Source of the DNA: Botryococcus braunii
Lineage: Eukaryota > Chlorophyta > Trebouxiophyceae
Assembly: GCA_002005505.1 (NCBI GenBank)
Contig: KV908352.1
Coordinates: 610,540 to 648,089, forward strand
Direction: 5' to 3'
DNA length: 37,550 nt
The notes under the pieces were generated by a model, which saw only the letters and a list, made by a program, of their open reading frames with translations, ran no database searches and was not told where the DNA came from. Position 1 is the stretch's first letter. Every line of letters begins with the position of its first letter. This document shows positions 17,577-27,275 of the stretch, piece after piece. The translations under genes and the position numbers were made by a program.

Positions 17577-20500
17577 ATGACCAGACCTCAAACTCGTTCC
17601 CAAATCAAGGCTTCTGAAAGTAATCCCAGCAGTACAGAGACTATGGCAACACCAGCAGGAGGCAGCACGGCCTCCTCAGGAGCTGGACAGTCAGGACAGA
17701 CCACTGGAGGCACTGCAGCCAGCTCGTATGCATACACGATGAACTCCTCCAATCCCAAGATGTCTACACAGCTGAAGGCTGATCGCACTAATTTCAGTGC
17801 CTGGCGTGAAGAGCTGGAGTCTTGCGCAATGCAAAAAGGAGCAATGGGAGCGTTGGAGACAGCTATGCCTAAGACCGCAGAGAACGCAGCAGTAAAACAT
17901 TTCATTTTGCAGTCTGTCCCGTCCATGTGGCACGACGAAGTCAAACAGCGGGGGAGCGCTTTTGACTTCATTCAGTGGATGGCAGACCGCTGCACTGGAG
18001 GGAAGGACAGGGAAATCAACGAGAAGTGGATCAAGGGGCTCAAACAAGGCATGGTAAAGGGAGAGACAGTGCAAGAATGGTGCCACCGAGTCATCAGTAT
18101 TGCCGCCTCCCTGGAGGCCAATAACCATCAGCTGAGCGACCGCCAGATCTGCAGGTATATGTATAAGGGACTACCTGCAGTCTTGCAGAACGACGCTTGG
18201 GCAATTACCTCCGCCAAGTCAGACCCCTACAACATGCTGGAGACGATCCTCACTGCCATTGAGAACTTGGAGTACCAGGATATCCCGCTGGCAGAGTCAG
18301 TGCAAGTCACAGCATCAGCTGCAGCAGTTATGGCAGCAGCAGCAGCAGCCGTGCCAGCTCAGGGTGGAATCCCTGGGCCTCCCCAAGGCGCAGGAGCTGC
18401 ACCGGGCGCTGGAGCAGCACCAGGAGTGGGAGCTGGAGCACCTGCTGATGGTCAGGCCCCCTATGGCCCTTCTGCTCACAACGCTGGAGGCAGGGGGCGA
18501 GGGTCTGGACGTGGCAGGAGGCCAAAGGAGGAACTGGCGTGTCGCTTCTGCAACGGGACGGGACATTTCTGGAGGGATTGCCTGGAACTGAAGAGGCTGC
18601 AAGCTCTACGTGGCACAATGCAAGCTGCAAGTGCGGGCCCAGCTGCGTGGTGGGGCACTGGAGCTCCTCAGCAACAAGCCAGCTGGTGGGATGCTGGCCA
18701 GTCCAGAGGAGGCCCTCCCGTGTCAACCTCACATCCTCCTGGATCTGTGTCCACTATCTTCCCCTTCTTCCCAGGCTGGCATCTCCCACCACCACCTCCT
18801 CCAGGTGCTGGTGAGCCTATGTTCGTTTCGTTAAATGTGCTTACCCCTACATCTCATGGGGCTTGCAGTACCTCGTGGCTGATAGATAGTGGTGCATCGG
18901 TGCACCTTGTAAATGATCTGTCTTTACTACACAACCCAGTCATGCATGCTCAACCCCTCCCACTTCATTTGGCCACTTCTGATGCCAAAGGAGGGATAGT
19001 TGCAACTGGGTCTGTGTGTCTGGTCAATGCCAGACAAGAGGTGTTTTGGCTGCATAATGTGCAGTGTGTGCCCAATGCACACACTAATCTGATTTCTGTC
19101 ACAGGAGCCATTCAGGATGGAGCATCATTCCTCACTGACAGTGCAGGTGGGTACACGACCATGAAAGGCCCAGCAGGCTGGTCTGGTAAGATAGCCAGAG
19201 AGCGAGGGCTGTTTTTTTTAGAATGGGTGTGTCCCGTCAAGAGCCAGCATGATGCGCAGCCACAGTCCAGTCCTCATGTGGCCTCGTATCATGCCAGGAA
19301 AGGGCACGTGTGTACAGATCGACTACTGTGGCATGCAAGGTTGGGGCATCCTGGGGTTAAGAGTATGACAAGGTTGGACAACGAAGACCTGGTCACTGGG
19401 ATCAATGTGTCCCTTGCTCCATGCTCAGAGTGTTCTCCCCAGTGTGAGTCATGTATACAAGGGAAACATTCTCGCCCCCCCTTTCCAGCTTCCTCTAGGC
19501 CTGCAGAGAGTGTGTTAGATAGAGTGCATGTGGACACTGTGGGTCCCATTTCACCAGCTGCAATCACGGGAGAGCGTTTTTGGGTTACTGTTGTTGATGA
19601 AAAATCCCATCTGATAGCCTCATTGGCAGTGAAGTCGAAAGAAGCCATTCCCAAGGCCCTCATTGAGCTCTTGAAGTACTGGCAGACATTTCATGAGAAA
19701 GTGGTGAAGTGTGTGAGATCTGATAGAGGGACAGAATTTCTGAATCAGCAGTTCAAAGAATTTTGTGCTCAGCAGGGCACTAAAATGGAGACCTCAGCTC
19801 CATCCACGCCTCAGCAAAATGGACTTGCTGAGCGCATGAATCGGACTCTGAAGGAGCGCACAAGGACCCTGTTGGTGCACGCTGCAGCAGACCCTTCCTT
19901 GTGGAAGGAGGCATTGGAGTCTGCCACCCTGCTGTACAACGTGGGCCCCACCACAGGCAGGCCTCTGACCCCTACTGAGATGTTCTATGGGGTAAAGCCT
20001 GATGTTGCTTCCTTGCGCACATGGGGCTGTGTGGCACATGTTCACATTCCCCCAGGTCAGCGGTCTGTATTTGGACCAAAGACCATTCCAGGCATGTTCA
20101 CTGGGTATTGCCCACAGTCCAAGGCCTATAGAGTGTACGTAGGCAATGGTGTATGGAAAGAGAGCAGGGATGTTACATTCCTTGAGCATTTGAGAGGAGG
20201 GGAGAGAGTGGGTATGTCTAAGGTGCAACCTGGATCCTCTCAATGGCTCTCAGGAGCGTCCTTGCAGGGCAGGGGAGGCAATTCCAATGTCCCCAGCTCA
20301 CCAACAGCCATTCCCGTGAATTTTTGGGAAGCAGAGGATGACCCAGTGGTGGAGTGCAAGCCCACTGGATCTCCTGCTACCACTGCCAGCTCTCCAGAGG
20401 ATCACAGCAGGCTGAGGAGCTCAGTCGGACCTGTGGCTGGAGCCCCCAGCAGCCAAGATGGTTCCCCTGCCACTTCAGAGACCTCACAGCAGTCATGGTC

Positions 20501-21191
20501 AGTGCTGGGCCATCTTCAGAATTTAGCTCGGGGGGGTGCTGAAGCGCACTCGCAGCTGGACAAACTGCAGAAGATGCAGGAGGGGGTCAGGTTCCAGGGG
20601 AAGTCTCAACATAGACTTCCCCCAGGAACCACCCTCACAAGGGATCAGCGTTATGAACAGCGCCAGGCTAGGAGGGACTCAGTAGGGGTCCCCATGCATG
20701 ACCCTGGCTCAGGCCAGGTACTTGTGAGTGAGCCACCCTCGGTAGGTCTCCCTGATTTGCAGAGGCAGGTTGAGACAGGGGAGGCTATGCTTGGAGAAGA
20801 TGTTAGCGAGAAGAGTAGTGGGCTAGAAGTGCCAGCAGCAGGGGAAGCACGTAGCCAAGTTGAGCTGGGAACCAGTCATGCTTATGGGGTGCAGCCTGAC
20901 ACAGTAGGCGCAGCTCAGGAAAGTCAGAGTAGTGTACCTAGGTGTGAGTCCAGGAGAGAGAGAGAGCTGCTGCTTCCACCTGCATTGAGAAAGGTGAGAG
21001 ATTGTAATGGTGGAGCGCATGAGTCTGGCAGTTCAAGAGAGAGAGTTGGGGAGGGCTCTGGCAGTTCTGGCTATACTGCAGGATCTCAACATAAGGTACA
21101 AAATGTACCTTATTCTAGGAACCAGGATCAGAGGAATATAAAAGACAACAGTCCCAGGAGTGCTGACAGTACTGCAGAGTCTCAGCATTAG
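17577..21191 (+). CDS. Element C Gag-protease-integrase polyprotein
   Basis: ATG 17577 (the frame is open nine bases further left) to TAG 21189-21191, 1204 codons. Gag capsid (AWREELESCAMQKGA, CTGGKDREINEKWIKG), an Ala/Gly/Pro-rich linker, zinc knuckle CRFCNGTGHFWRDC, protease WLIDSGASVHLVND, HHCC region (LLWHARLGHPG, CSEC, CESC) and integrase core with HVDTVGP, RSDRGTEFLN and NGLAERMNRTL. The C-terminal linker carries an in-frame tandem duplication of about 96 bp. The stop lies in its second unit at the place where the first unit has a Lys codon (AAG), and RT continues in the same frame. Confidence 0.9.
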   Translation: MTRPQTRSQIKASESNPSSTETMATPAGGSTASSGAGQSGQTTGGTAASSYAYTMNSSNPKMSTQLKADRTNFSAWREELESCAMQKGAMGALETAMPKTAENAAVKHFILQSVPSMWHDEVKQRGSAFDFIQWMADRCTGGKDREINEKWIKGLKQGMVKGETVQEWCHRVISIAASLEANNHQLSDRQICRYMYKGLPAVLQNDAWAITSAKSDPYNMLETILTAIENLEYQDIPLAESVQVTASAAAVMAAAAAAVPAQGGIPGPPQGAGAAPGAGAAPGVGAGAPADGQAPYGPSAHNAGGRGRGSGRGRRPKEELACRFCNGTGHFWRDCLELKRLQALRGTMQAASAGPAAWWGTGAPQQQASWWDAGQSRGGPPVSTSHPPGSVSTIFPFFPGWHLPPPPPPGAGEPMFVSLNVLTPTSHGACSTSWLIDSGASVHLVNDLSLLHNPVMHAQPLPLHLATSDAKGGIVATGSVCLVNARQEVFWLHNVQCVPNAHTNLISVTGAIQDGASFLTDSAGGYTTMKGPAGWSGKIARERGLFFLEWVCPVKSQHDAQPQSSPHVASYHARKGHVCTDRLLWHARLGHPGVKSMTRLDNEDLVTGINVSLAPCSECSPQCESCIQGKHSRPPFPASSRPAESVLDRVHVDTVGPISPAAITGERFWVTVVDEKSHLIASLAVKSKEAIPKALIELLKYWQTFHEKVVKCVRSDRGTEFLNQQFKEFCAQQGTKMETSAPSTPQQNGLAERMNRTLKERTRTLLVHAAADPSLWKEALESATLLYNVGPTTGRPLTPTEMFYGVKPDVASLRTWGCVAHVHIPPGQRSVFGPKTIPGMFTGYCPQSKAYRVYVGNGVWKESRDVTFLEHLRGGERVGMSKVQPGSSQWLSGASLQGRGGNSNVPSSPTAIPVNFWEAEDDPVVECKPTGSPATTASSPEDHSRLRSSVGPVAGAPSSQDGSPATSETSQQSWSVLGHLQNLARGGAEAHSQLDKLQKMQEGVRFQGKSQHRLPPGTTLTRDQRYEQRQARRDSVGVPMHDPGSGQVLVSEPPSVGLPDLQRQVETGEAMLGEDVSEKSSGLEVPAAGEARSQVELGTSHAYGVQPDTVGAAQESQSSVPRCESRRERELLLPPALRKVRDCNGGAHESGSSRERVGEGSGSSGYTAGSQHKVQNVPYSRNQDQRNIKDNSPRSADSTAESQH

Positions 21192-21206
21192 GTACAAAAT
21201 GTACCT
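21189..21206 (+). promoter_or_regulatory. In-frame TAG within a small hairpin between integrase and RT
   Basis: TAGGTACAAAATGTACCT: the stop overlaps a 7 bp stem (21190-21196 with 21200-21206). An 8 bp version with AAG instead of TAG stands 96 bp upstream (21093-21111). This could be a nonsense mutation or a readthrough site. Confidence 0.5.
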
Positions 21207-22805
21207 TATGTCAAGCTGGGAAAGGTTCACGTGCCATCTAACCTGAGGGAAGCCCAATGCTCCCCTCAGTGGGATTTTTGGCAACAAGCAATGAGGGAAG
21301 AGATGGATTCCCTTGATACCCATGAGGTTCTAGAGTATGTGGACAGACCACATGGACAAAAAGTTATTCCTGTCCATTGGATATTCTCCACTAAAATTGA
21401 TGCACATGGGAATGTTACTCGCTTTAAAGCGAGGTTAGTTGCCCAAGGGTGTAGACAGATCCCTGGGATAGATGTTGGGGAGGTATTTGCACCCACCAGC
21501 AGCTATGGGGCAAGGAGGGCTGTGCTGGCAGTGGCTGCCACACAGAATCTTGAGATCCACCAAGTGGATATCAAGACGGCTTTTCTCAATGGAGAGTTGG
21601 AGGAAGAGGTCTATGTGACCCAACCACCAGGATTTGAGAATGGCAACACGAGGGTTGTGTGCAAGCTCAGGAAGGCACTATACGGTCTAAAACAAGCCCC
21701 ACGGGCTTGGCACAAGACCTTGACCGACAAGTTGAGCGTGATGGGGTATAGTGTGTGCAAGAGTGATGCGGGTGTATACATCAGGAGGGCCCCTGATGGC
21801 AACCTGTCCTTTATTCTTGTTTATGTTGATGATCTTCTCATAGTTGCCAGATTGGTTGCAGAGATTGAGTGGGGGAAAGAGTTGTTGAAGAAGGACTTCA
21901 CCATCCATGATTTGGGAGAGGTGAATGATTTCCTGGGGTGTCAGGTCCTACGCAATAGAGTTCAGAGCACTATTTCCATGAGTTGCACTCCCAAGATTGA
22001 TGCTCTTGTGGAAAAGTTTGGGGTTGCTGATGATGGGCGTGTGGTTGATACCCCCATGTCCAAGGACTTCGTGGCTAGCAGCAGACCCGAGTCCTCAGAT
22101 GGTTTGTCACATGGGGCAGGTACCCCACTGCCACCTGGTCATCGGTACTGTGAGTTGATTGGATCGTTGCTATATATTGCCAATACGACCCGGCCTGACA
22201 TTTCTCAGGCGGTTGGAGTGTTGTCAAGGTATAGAATGACACCCACTACCTCACACTGGAATGAGGCCATTCGAGTGCTGAAGTACTTGAGAGATACGAG
22301 AGAATTAGCTCTTACTCTGGGTGGAAAGGGGCCTGAGCTAGAAGGCTATGTTGATGCCGACTATGCTGGGGACCTGGACCACAGGTATTCCACCACTGGC
22401 TATGTTCTATCAGTCTATGGTAGTGCCGTGGTTTGGGGAAGCAAGAAGCAGAGCTCAGTTGCTACCTCAACTGTGCAAGCCGAACTTATGGCAGCCGGCC
22501 ATATTGTGAAGGAAGCCAACTGGCTTAGGGGCTTCTTGGAAGAGATTGGAGCTGCACCTTGGAGAGTCAAAATTTTCTGTGACAACCAAGGATGCATTTC
22601 CAATTTACGGAACCCCCTTTATTTCAAATTCACAAAGCATGTTGCAGTAAGCTTCCACTATGCTAGGGAAGCTATGGCACTTGGGCAGGTAGATATCCTC
22701 TATGTAGAATCTGCTCGAAATGTGGCTGACATTATGACCAAGCCACTTGCTAAGCCCGTGTTTGTTGGTCATCGTGATTCACTAGGTTTGAGAAGATACA
22801 CATAA
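21192..22805 (+). CDS. Element C reverse transcriptase-RNase H
   Basis: Same frame as the upstream ORF after one TAG. RT blocks: LGKVHVPSNLREAQ, FKARLVAQGCRQIPGIDV, DIKTAFLNGELEEEVYV, catalytic YVDDLL near 21822-21839. RNase H: VDADYAGDLDHR, QAELMAAG, CDNQGC, NVADIMTK. The acidic residues of RNase H are kept. It ends TAA 22803-22805 just before the polypurine tract. Unless the TAG is read through, RT would need another way to be translated. Confidence 0.9.
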   Translation, partial: VQNVPYVKLGKVHVPSNLREAQCSPQWDFWQQAMREEMDSLDTHEVLEYVDRPHGQKVIPVHWIFSTKIDAHGNVTRFKARLVAQGCRQIPGIDVGEVFAPTSSYGARRAVLAVAATQNLEIHQVDIKTAFLNGELEEEVYVTQPPGFENGNTRVVCKLRKALYGLKQAPRAWHKTLTDKLSVMGYSVCKSDAGVYIRRAPDGNLSFILVYVDDLLIVARLVAEIEWGKELLKKDFTIHDLGEVNDFLGCQVLRNRVQSTISMSCTPKIDALVEKFGVADDGRVVDTPMSKDFVASSRPESSDGLSHGAGTPLPPGHRYCELIGSLLYIANTTRPDISQAVGVLSRYRMTPTTSHWNEAIRVLKYLRDTRELALTLGGKGPELEGYVDADYAGDLDHRYSTTGYVLSVYGSAVVWGSKKQSSVATSTVQAELMAAGHIVKEANWLRGFLEEIGAAPWRVKIFCDNQGCISNLRNPLYFKFTKHVAVSFHYAREAMALGQVDILYVESARNVADIMTKPLAKPVFVGHRDSLGLRRYT

Positions 22806-22810
22806 AGCAT

Positions 22811-22825
22811 GCAGGCAAGGGGAAG
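22811..22825 (+). promoter_or_regulatory. Polypurine tract of element C
   Basis: GCAGGCAAGGGGAAG, immediately before the 3' LTR. Confidence 0.8.
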
Positions 22826-23528
22826 TGTTGAGTTGTGAACATACATTATAGAATGCCTTGTGCTTTAGGTGATCTTCAAATGTACATTATTAGGATACGG
22901 GTCCACTATCCACATAAGGTACCTCAAGACACGTTCGGATGAGGTCTATTTCGAACATAAGGTACAATCTGATTTAGATTACGCGTTAGCGTGAAAGGAC
23001 TATTAAAGCTGCGATCACCGCATAGTCGAGCAACTGGTTTGGAAAGATACTGGGCACATAAGGATGCCAGTCTTGTTCATGCAGTTGCATGTGTCTAAAA
23101 GAGCAGACAGTCGTCAAGGACTGTAGCTGGAGAGGCACGAACTTACGACCTGTCTGCTTGCTTACAGGTGCGGTGACGCAGGATGTGTATTGGTAATGTG
23201 TTCATGTTTGATTGCTTGTTTGTAAGTGAACCATCTTAGTGGACAATCAAGTCTCCCAAACAGCTAAGGGACGGAGTCTTGATTGAGTATAGGAAGGTAC
23301 TTGCTTTCAGCCGTCAGGAGCTTATCCGTGTGTAGATGCTCATTGACAGATCAACATGTAACGGAACTGGTTTGGAAAGATACTGGGCACATAAGGATGC
23401 CAGTCTTGTTCATGCAGTTGCATGTGTCTAAAAGAGCAGACAGTCGTCAAGGACTGTAGCTGGAGAGGCACGAACTTACGACCTGTCTGCTTGCTTACAG
23501 GATACGCCACTGCCCATAACCATTTACA
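22826..23528 (+). repeat. Element C 3' LTR (long form)
   Basis: Repeat 1 23032-23167, spacer 23168-23364, repeat 2 23365-23500, U5 23501-23528. The two 136 bp repeats look identical. Repeat 1 ends GCTTGCTTACAG|GTGCGGTG and repeat 2 ends GCTTACAG|GATACGCC. The pyrimidine-rich stretch before CAG would serve as a 3' splice site. TGTAA at 23357-23361 lies 3 nt before repeat 2. Confidence 0.9.
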
Positions 23529-23529
23529 G

Positions 23530-23897
23530 GAAGCAAGAAGCAGTCAGCTGTGGCCACTTCCACTGTAGAAGCTGAGTTCATGGCAGCCAGTGCAGCTATC
23601 AAAGAGGCAAATTGGGTGAAAGGCTTCCTGGAGGAAATTAGAGTTTCTCCATGGATTGTTAAGATTCATTGTGATAATCAGGGGTGTATTAACCACCTTA
23701 GAAATCCAGTGTTTTCTAAACACACCAAGCACATCGCAATTAGCTTTCATTTTGCCCGGGAAGCCATTGCATTGGGGCAAGGTGATGTGAGATATGTCCC
23801 ATCTGCCAGAAATGTGGCAGACATCTTTACTAAACCTCTGACGAGACAGGTATTTCAAGGACATCGTGATTCGCTAGGTCTGGCCAAGTTTTTGTGA
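23530..23897 (+). pseudogene. Element A RNase H, 3' fragment
   Basis: About 120 codons very similar to the end of B's RNase H (TSTVEAEFMAASAAIKEAN, CDNQGCINHLRNPVFSKHT, SARNVADIFTKPLTRQ). It is cut on its left by the 3' LTR of C at 23528 and ends TGA 23895-23897, just before A's polypurine tract (23901-23915). It is the only surviving pol part of A. Confidence 0.9.
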
Positions 23898-23915
23898 GGA
23901 AAAGGCAAGGGGAAG

Positions 23916-24641
23916 TGTTATATTTTAGAAGATTGACATGTGCCTTTCCCTCAGGAGAGTAATGGTGGCCAGACCAGCTCTGATCGACAGGCGGGAACAA
24001 TTCTTAGAATGAGTAATAGGTGGCAGAACCTAGAAGTTTTGCCAGGACCAATCTAGACCGATTTCATTTAGATTAGAGAGAATGAGGTAATCTGACACTG
24101 TTTGCTAGAAAGGATATATGTCGCCGGCTCGAAGGGACAAGGCACTTGATTGGGACTACAAAAGCACTTCGGGTGTTTGTCTCTTAACAGTTGCCAGTCA
24201 AGTCATCTCACACAGTCGCCACTGCTTGTTTCTCGACACACAACAAGAGTGCCGCCGGACTAAACACCCTCGTGCCGGGTCATACAGGTAAACTGATGTT
24301 GCAACACTGAATGCACAGTAACAATGGATTAGAAAGAGGTCTAGATAATGTGTATTAAGAGAGTGCTAATGTTTTAGCTCATCGGACACTGGTAATACAG
24401 ACTATCGATAGTTACGTAGATGGAGTAGTTTGAATTACTGTGATGAGAGAGAACAGTAAGCATTGTGACGGCACTTGATTGGGACTACAAAAGCACTTCG
24501 GGTGTTTGTCTCTTAACAGTTGCCAGTCAAGTCATCTCACACAGTCGCCACTGCTTGTTTCTCGACACACAACAAGAGTGCCGCCGGACTAAACACCCTC
24601 GTGCCGGGTCATACAGGATACGCCAAGCTCATAAGTTTACA
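23916..24641 (+). repeat. Element A 3' LTR (long form)
   Basis: Starts TGTTATATT and ends TTTACA, followed by the duplication CTTCC. Repeat 1 24139-24287 and repeat 2 24470-24616 are separated by a GTAAACTG-starting spacer. A few substitutions and short indels relative to the 5' LTR lie in U3 and the spacer; the repeats themselves look unchanged. Confidence 0.9.
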
Positions 24642-24646
24642 CTTCC

Positions 24647-24812
24647 TATCAGTACCATGCACTGGATTTCAATGTACCTTGTAATTCAACCCAGCCGTCG
24701 ATGAACAGTACGGATCTACGCCAATGATCATGTCGAATCTCTAAATGACTCGAATCGTTAACTCACAACTGCTATGAATCATGGATCAAACACCAGGGAC
24801 CGTCGGACTAAA
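24647..24812. other. Unassigned DNA between A and G
   Basis: 166 bp between A's target duplication and the approximate LTR start of G. Before A inserted it was joined to the sequence left of 4697. No feature is visible. Confidence 0.5.
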
Positions 24813-25500
24813 ATTTGAGTTCTGAACATTATTATTGCATGCGTTGTGCTTTAAGTGATCTTCATGTGTGCAATATTAGGATATGGGTCCAGTGAGAACA
24901 TAAGGTACCTTGAGACACGGTAGATTGTGAACGCTTTCGAACATAAGGTACAATCTGATCTACATTACACGTTTGTTGGGTGAATTCTTAAGGCTGCCTC
25001 ACTGGTGTGAATGCCAACTGGTTGTGAAAGATGCTGGGCATTTCCAGATGCTAGTCTTGTCCAATAGTTGTGCATGATACTCAGCAGACAGTCGTATGGA
25101 CTGCAGCTAGAGTAACTTCGTCGACTGACGACCTGTCTGCCATGTACAGGTGCGGTGCGGCAGTGTGTGTTGTATCATTGTTGCTATTGTGAGAGTGAAC
25201 AAGATTAGTGTACCCTGTAGTCACTTAAACAGACAAGGGACAGTGACGGCAGGGAGTATAGGCATGTACTTGAGCGTAGCCGCCTAGAGCCTTACCTAGT
25301 AATTGCTTGATCGGTGCTTGAGTGCAATACAATGATGTAACGGAGCTGGTTGTGAAAGATGCTGGGCATTTCCAGATGCTAGTCTTGTCCAACAGTTGTG
25401 CATGATACTCAGCAGACGGACGTACGGACTGCAGCTAGAGTAACTTCGTCTACTGACGACCCTCCCGTTTACAGGATACGCCAATGCCCATAACCTTTCA
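24813..25500 (+). repeat. Element G 5' LTR (long form)
   Basis: Repeat 1 25018-25149 ends CATGTACAG|GTGCGGTG. Repeat 2 25346-25474 ends GTTTACAG|GATACGCC. The repeats differ at several positions, unlike those of A, B and C, so this copy is older or mutated. TGTAA 25336-25340 lies 5 nt before repeat 2. U5 carries GCCCATAACC facing the PBS. Confidence 0.8.
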
Positions 25501-25514
25501 GGTTATGGGCCCAC
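25501..25514 (+). promoter_or_regulatory. Primer-binding site, half initiator tRNA-Met type (G)
   Basis: GGTTATGGGCCCAC, as in A, B and C. Confidence 0.85.
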
Positions 25515-25549
25515 GCCCTTCCAGCTGAGCCAAGGGCAGACAGGAGTGC

Positions 25550-25636
25550 ATGTCATCATGGGATGCATCTGTACTGGGTTTTCCACGGACTCGCCTGACG
25601 GCAAGAAGAGGAAACGGAGTGAGCCTACACTCATGA
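25550..25636 (+). pseudogene. Element G ORF1 remnant (28 codons)
   Basis: ATG 25550 to TGA 25634-25636, with DASVLGFPRTRLTARR as in C. It stops early, so ORF1 seems decayed in the C/G branch. Confidence 0.45.
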
Positions 25637-25908
25637 TCTCCACCTGCTTAGTCTCCAATGGTGTTGGGGCTCTCCATCGTGAATTTTGCATTTGGGATTA
25701 CTACTCGTCGTCAACTACCTGAAACAGTCGGTCGAGCAGAGTGTTCGGCTGTCCGAATTTTCTATGGAGTATCTAGTTTTTGACATGTTGTAAGATTATC
25801 TTACTGACATTGAAGAATTGGAAAGTATTGAAGACTCCTGGCGTATATCGGAAGACTATGTTTAGCCTGTGTGTTCAGGCTTAACTGAGTTAAGGGGCAG
25901 AGAAGTGT
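25637..25908 (+). other. Element G leader before gag
   Basis: 272 bp without a convincing ORF. It corresponds to the C leader at 17355-17576. Confidence 0.5.
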
Positions 25909-26578
25909 ATGTCAGGACCTCTAACCCGAGCTAAAAAGGAGGCAGCTGACAGTTATTCAAGTATCGCAAGTATAATGGCGATACCAGCGGCAGGAAGCAC
26001 GGCTACCTCAGGCACAGCTCAGTCAGGTCAGCAGACCAGCGCAGCCACTGCTGCAAGCAGCTATGCATATATAATGAGTTCATCCAACCATAAAAAGTCC
26101 ACGCAGCTGAAGGCTGACCGTACCAATTTCAGGGCCTGGCGTGAGGAGCTGGAGTCATGCGCAATGCAGAAGGGAGCTATGGGAGCTATGGAGGCACCCA
26201 TGCGCAGGACTGCAGAAAACGCAGCACTTCATTCTACAGTCTATTCCACCCATGTGGCAGGATGAAGTCAAACAGCGGGGGAGTGCTTTTGACTTCATTC
26301 AGTGGGTGCCAGATCGCTGCACTGGAGGGAAGGACAGGGTTATAAATGAAAAGGGGATCAAGGGGCTCGAGCAAGGAATGGTAAAGGGAGAGACCGTGCA
26401 AGAATGGTGCCACCGGGTTATAAGTATCGCCGCCTCCCTGGAAGCCAATAACCATAAGCTGGGAGATCGCCAGCTTTGCCGGCACATGCACAAGAGGCTT
26501 CCTGCAGTCTTGCAGAACGACGCCTGGGCGATTACCTCCGCCAAGTCAGATCCCTACGACATGTTGGAGACAATCCTC
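25909..26578 (+). pseudogene. Element G gag, frameshifted and truncated
   Basis: Starts ATG 25909. Residues 1-104 follow the Gag of C (LKADRTNF, AWREELESCAMQKGAMG). A small deletion near 26225 then moves the homologous sequence to another frame (DEVKQRGSAFDFIQW, EWCHRVISIAASLEANNHK). The gene ends at 26578, where the LTR of F begins. Confidence 0.85.
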
Positions 26579-26820
26579 TGTTGGAGAGGATCCGACGGAA
26601 GACTTCAGGAAAGAAACGCAAGATTGTTACAAAGGAGCAACCGCCCAGACCACCATCCACGTCCAAGTCCCTTTCCCATAATATATGGCTATATTCTAGT
26701 CTAACTCTAATTATTATACAACTAACTCACACCCGCTACTCCACGGTGCTTCGTCCCATAAGGTCGCGTCACACCGCGTCAGAGATTCGGCAGTACAACT
26801 GTACCGGAATCCCCCTAACA
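26579..26820 (-). repeat. Element F 3' LTR (242 bp)
   Basis: On the minus strand it begins TGTTAGGGGGATTCC and ends CTCTCCAACA. It follows a purine-rich stretch (AAGAATAAGAGGGGGTGGG, complement of 26821-26839). The right end falls exactly where the gag of G stops matching C. No second copy is in the window. Confidence 0.7.
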
Positions 26821-27275
26821 CCCACCCCCTCTTATTCTTTGGCCGTCCCGGCAAAGACTAACTAGTCCTAGCCCTCGGTGGTCTTGTCTGACGTCCCCAG
26901 CTCCATGTCAGACCCTTCCAAGTCCAATGTCCAGTCCCAGTCCCTTACACATATACTAAAGAAAGAAACCCTAAGTCTATGTCCGAGTCCCAACACAAGT
27001 CCCAATACGAGGTCCAAGTCCCAAGTAACTTAATGCCATCACTCTACTATTCACGTTGCAAGTTGAGCATCTAAGGCAGCAATAGTCAAGTCCCGCGGGT
27101 GAGCAGCCCGTGCCACACGCACCCGAAGCAATCAGCTTGTATTTTGTAAGCCCCGTCCCATGCCATGCTCTCGTACTAGGATATCCCCAAGGTACACTCT
27201 GGTGTGCCTATCCAAAGCTTCCCTGATGGCCAAGGATGTACCAAGGGGCCGACCCGACCTCCCAGGGTGACTAAA
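26821..27275 (-). other. Element F 3' untranslated region
   Basis: 455 bp between the integrase stop and the 3' LTR. There is no convincing ORF. Repeated GGGACTTGG/GGACTGGGACT words stand near 26925-27035 on the minus strand. The purine-rich end is the likely plus-strand primer. Confidence 0.6.

Larger units (their letters stand above)
16780..23528 (+). mobile_element. Copia-type element C, chimeric ends
   Basis: LTR-bounded element with ORF1 remnant, gag-integrase ORF, RT-RNase H ORF and polypurine tract. Its left flank is the gag of element E and its right flank is the RNase H of element A. The flanking 5-mers (AATAT, GGAAG) differ, so there is no target duplication. The two LTRs are of different forms, 370 bp (left) and 703 bp (right). 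The best reading is that two C copies, one in E and one in A, recombined and removed what lay between them. Confidence 0.85.
24813..26578 (+). mobile_element. Copia-type element G (C-related), left part only
   Basis: A diverged LTR of the C type, PBS, short ORF1 remnant and broken gag. Element F is inserted in gag at 26579. The rest of G is not found on the right of F, so it is lost or outside the window. LTR start is approximate (TTGAGTTCTGAAC aligned to C's TGTTGAGTTGTGAAC). Confidence 0.8.
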
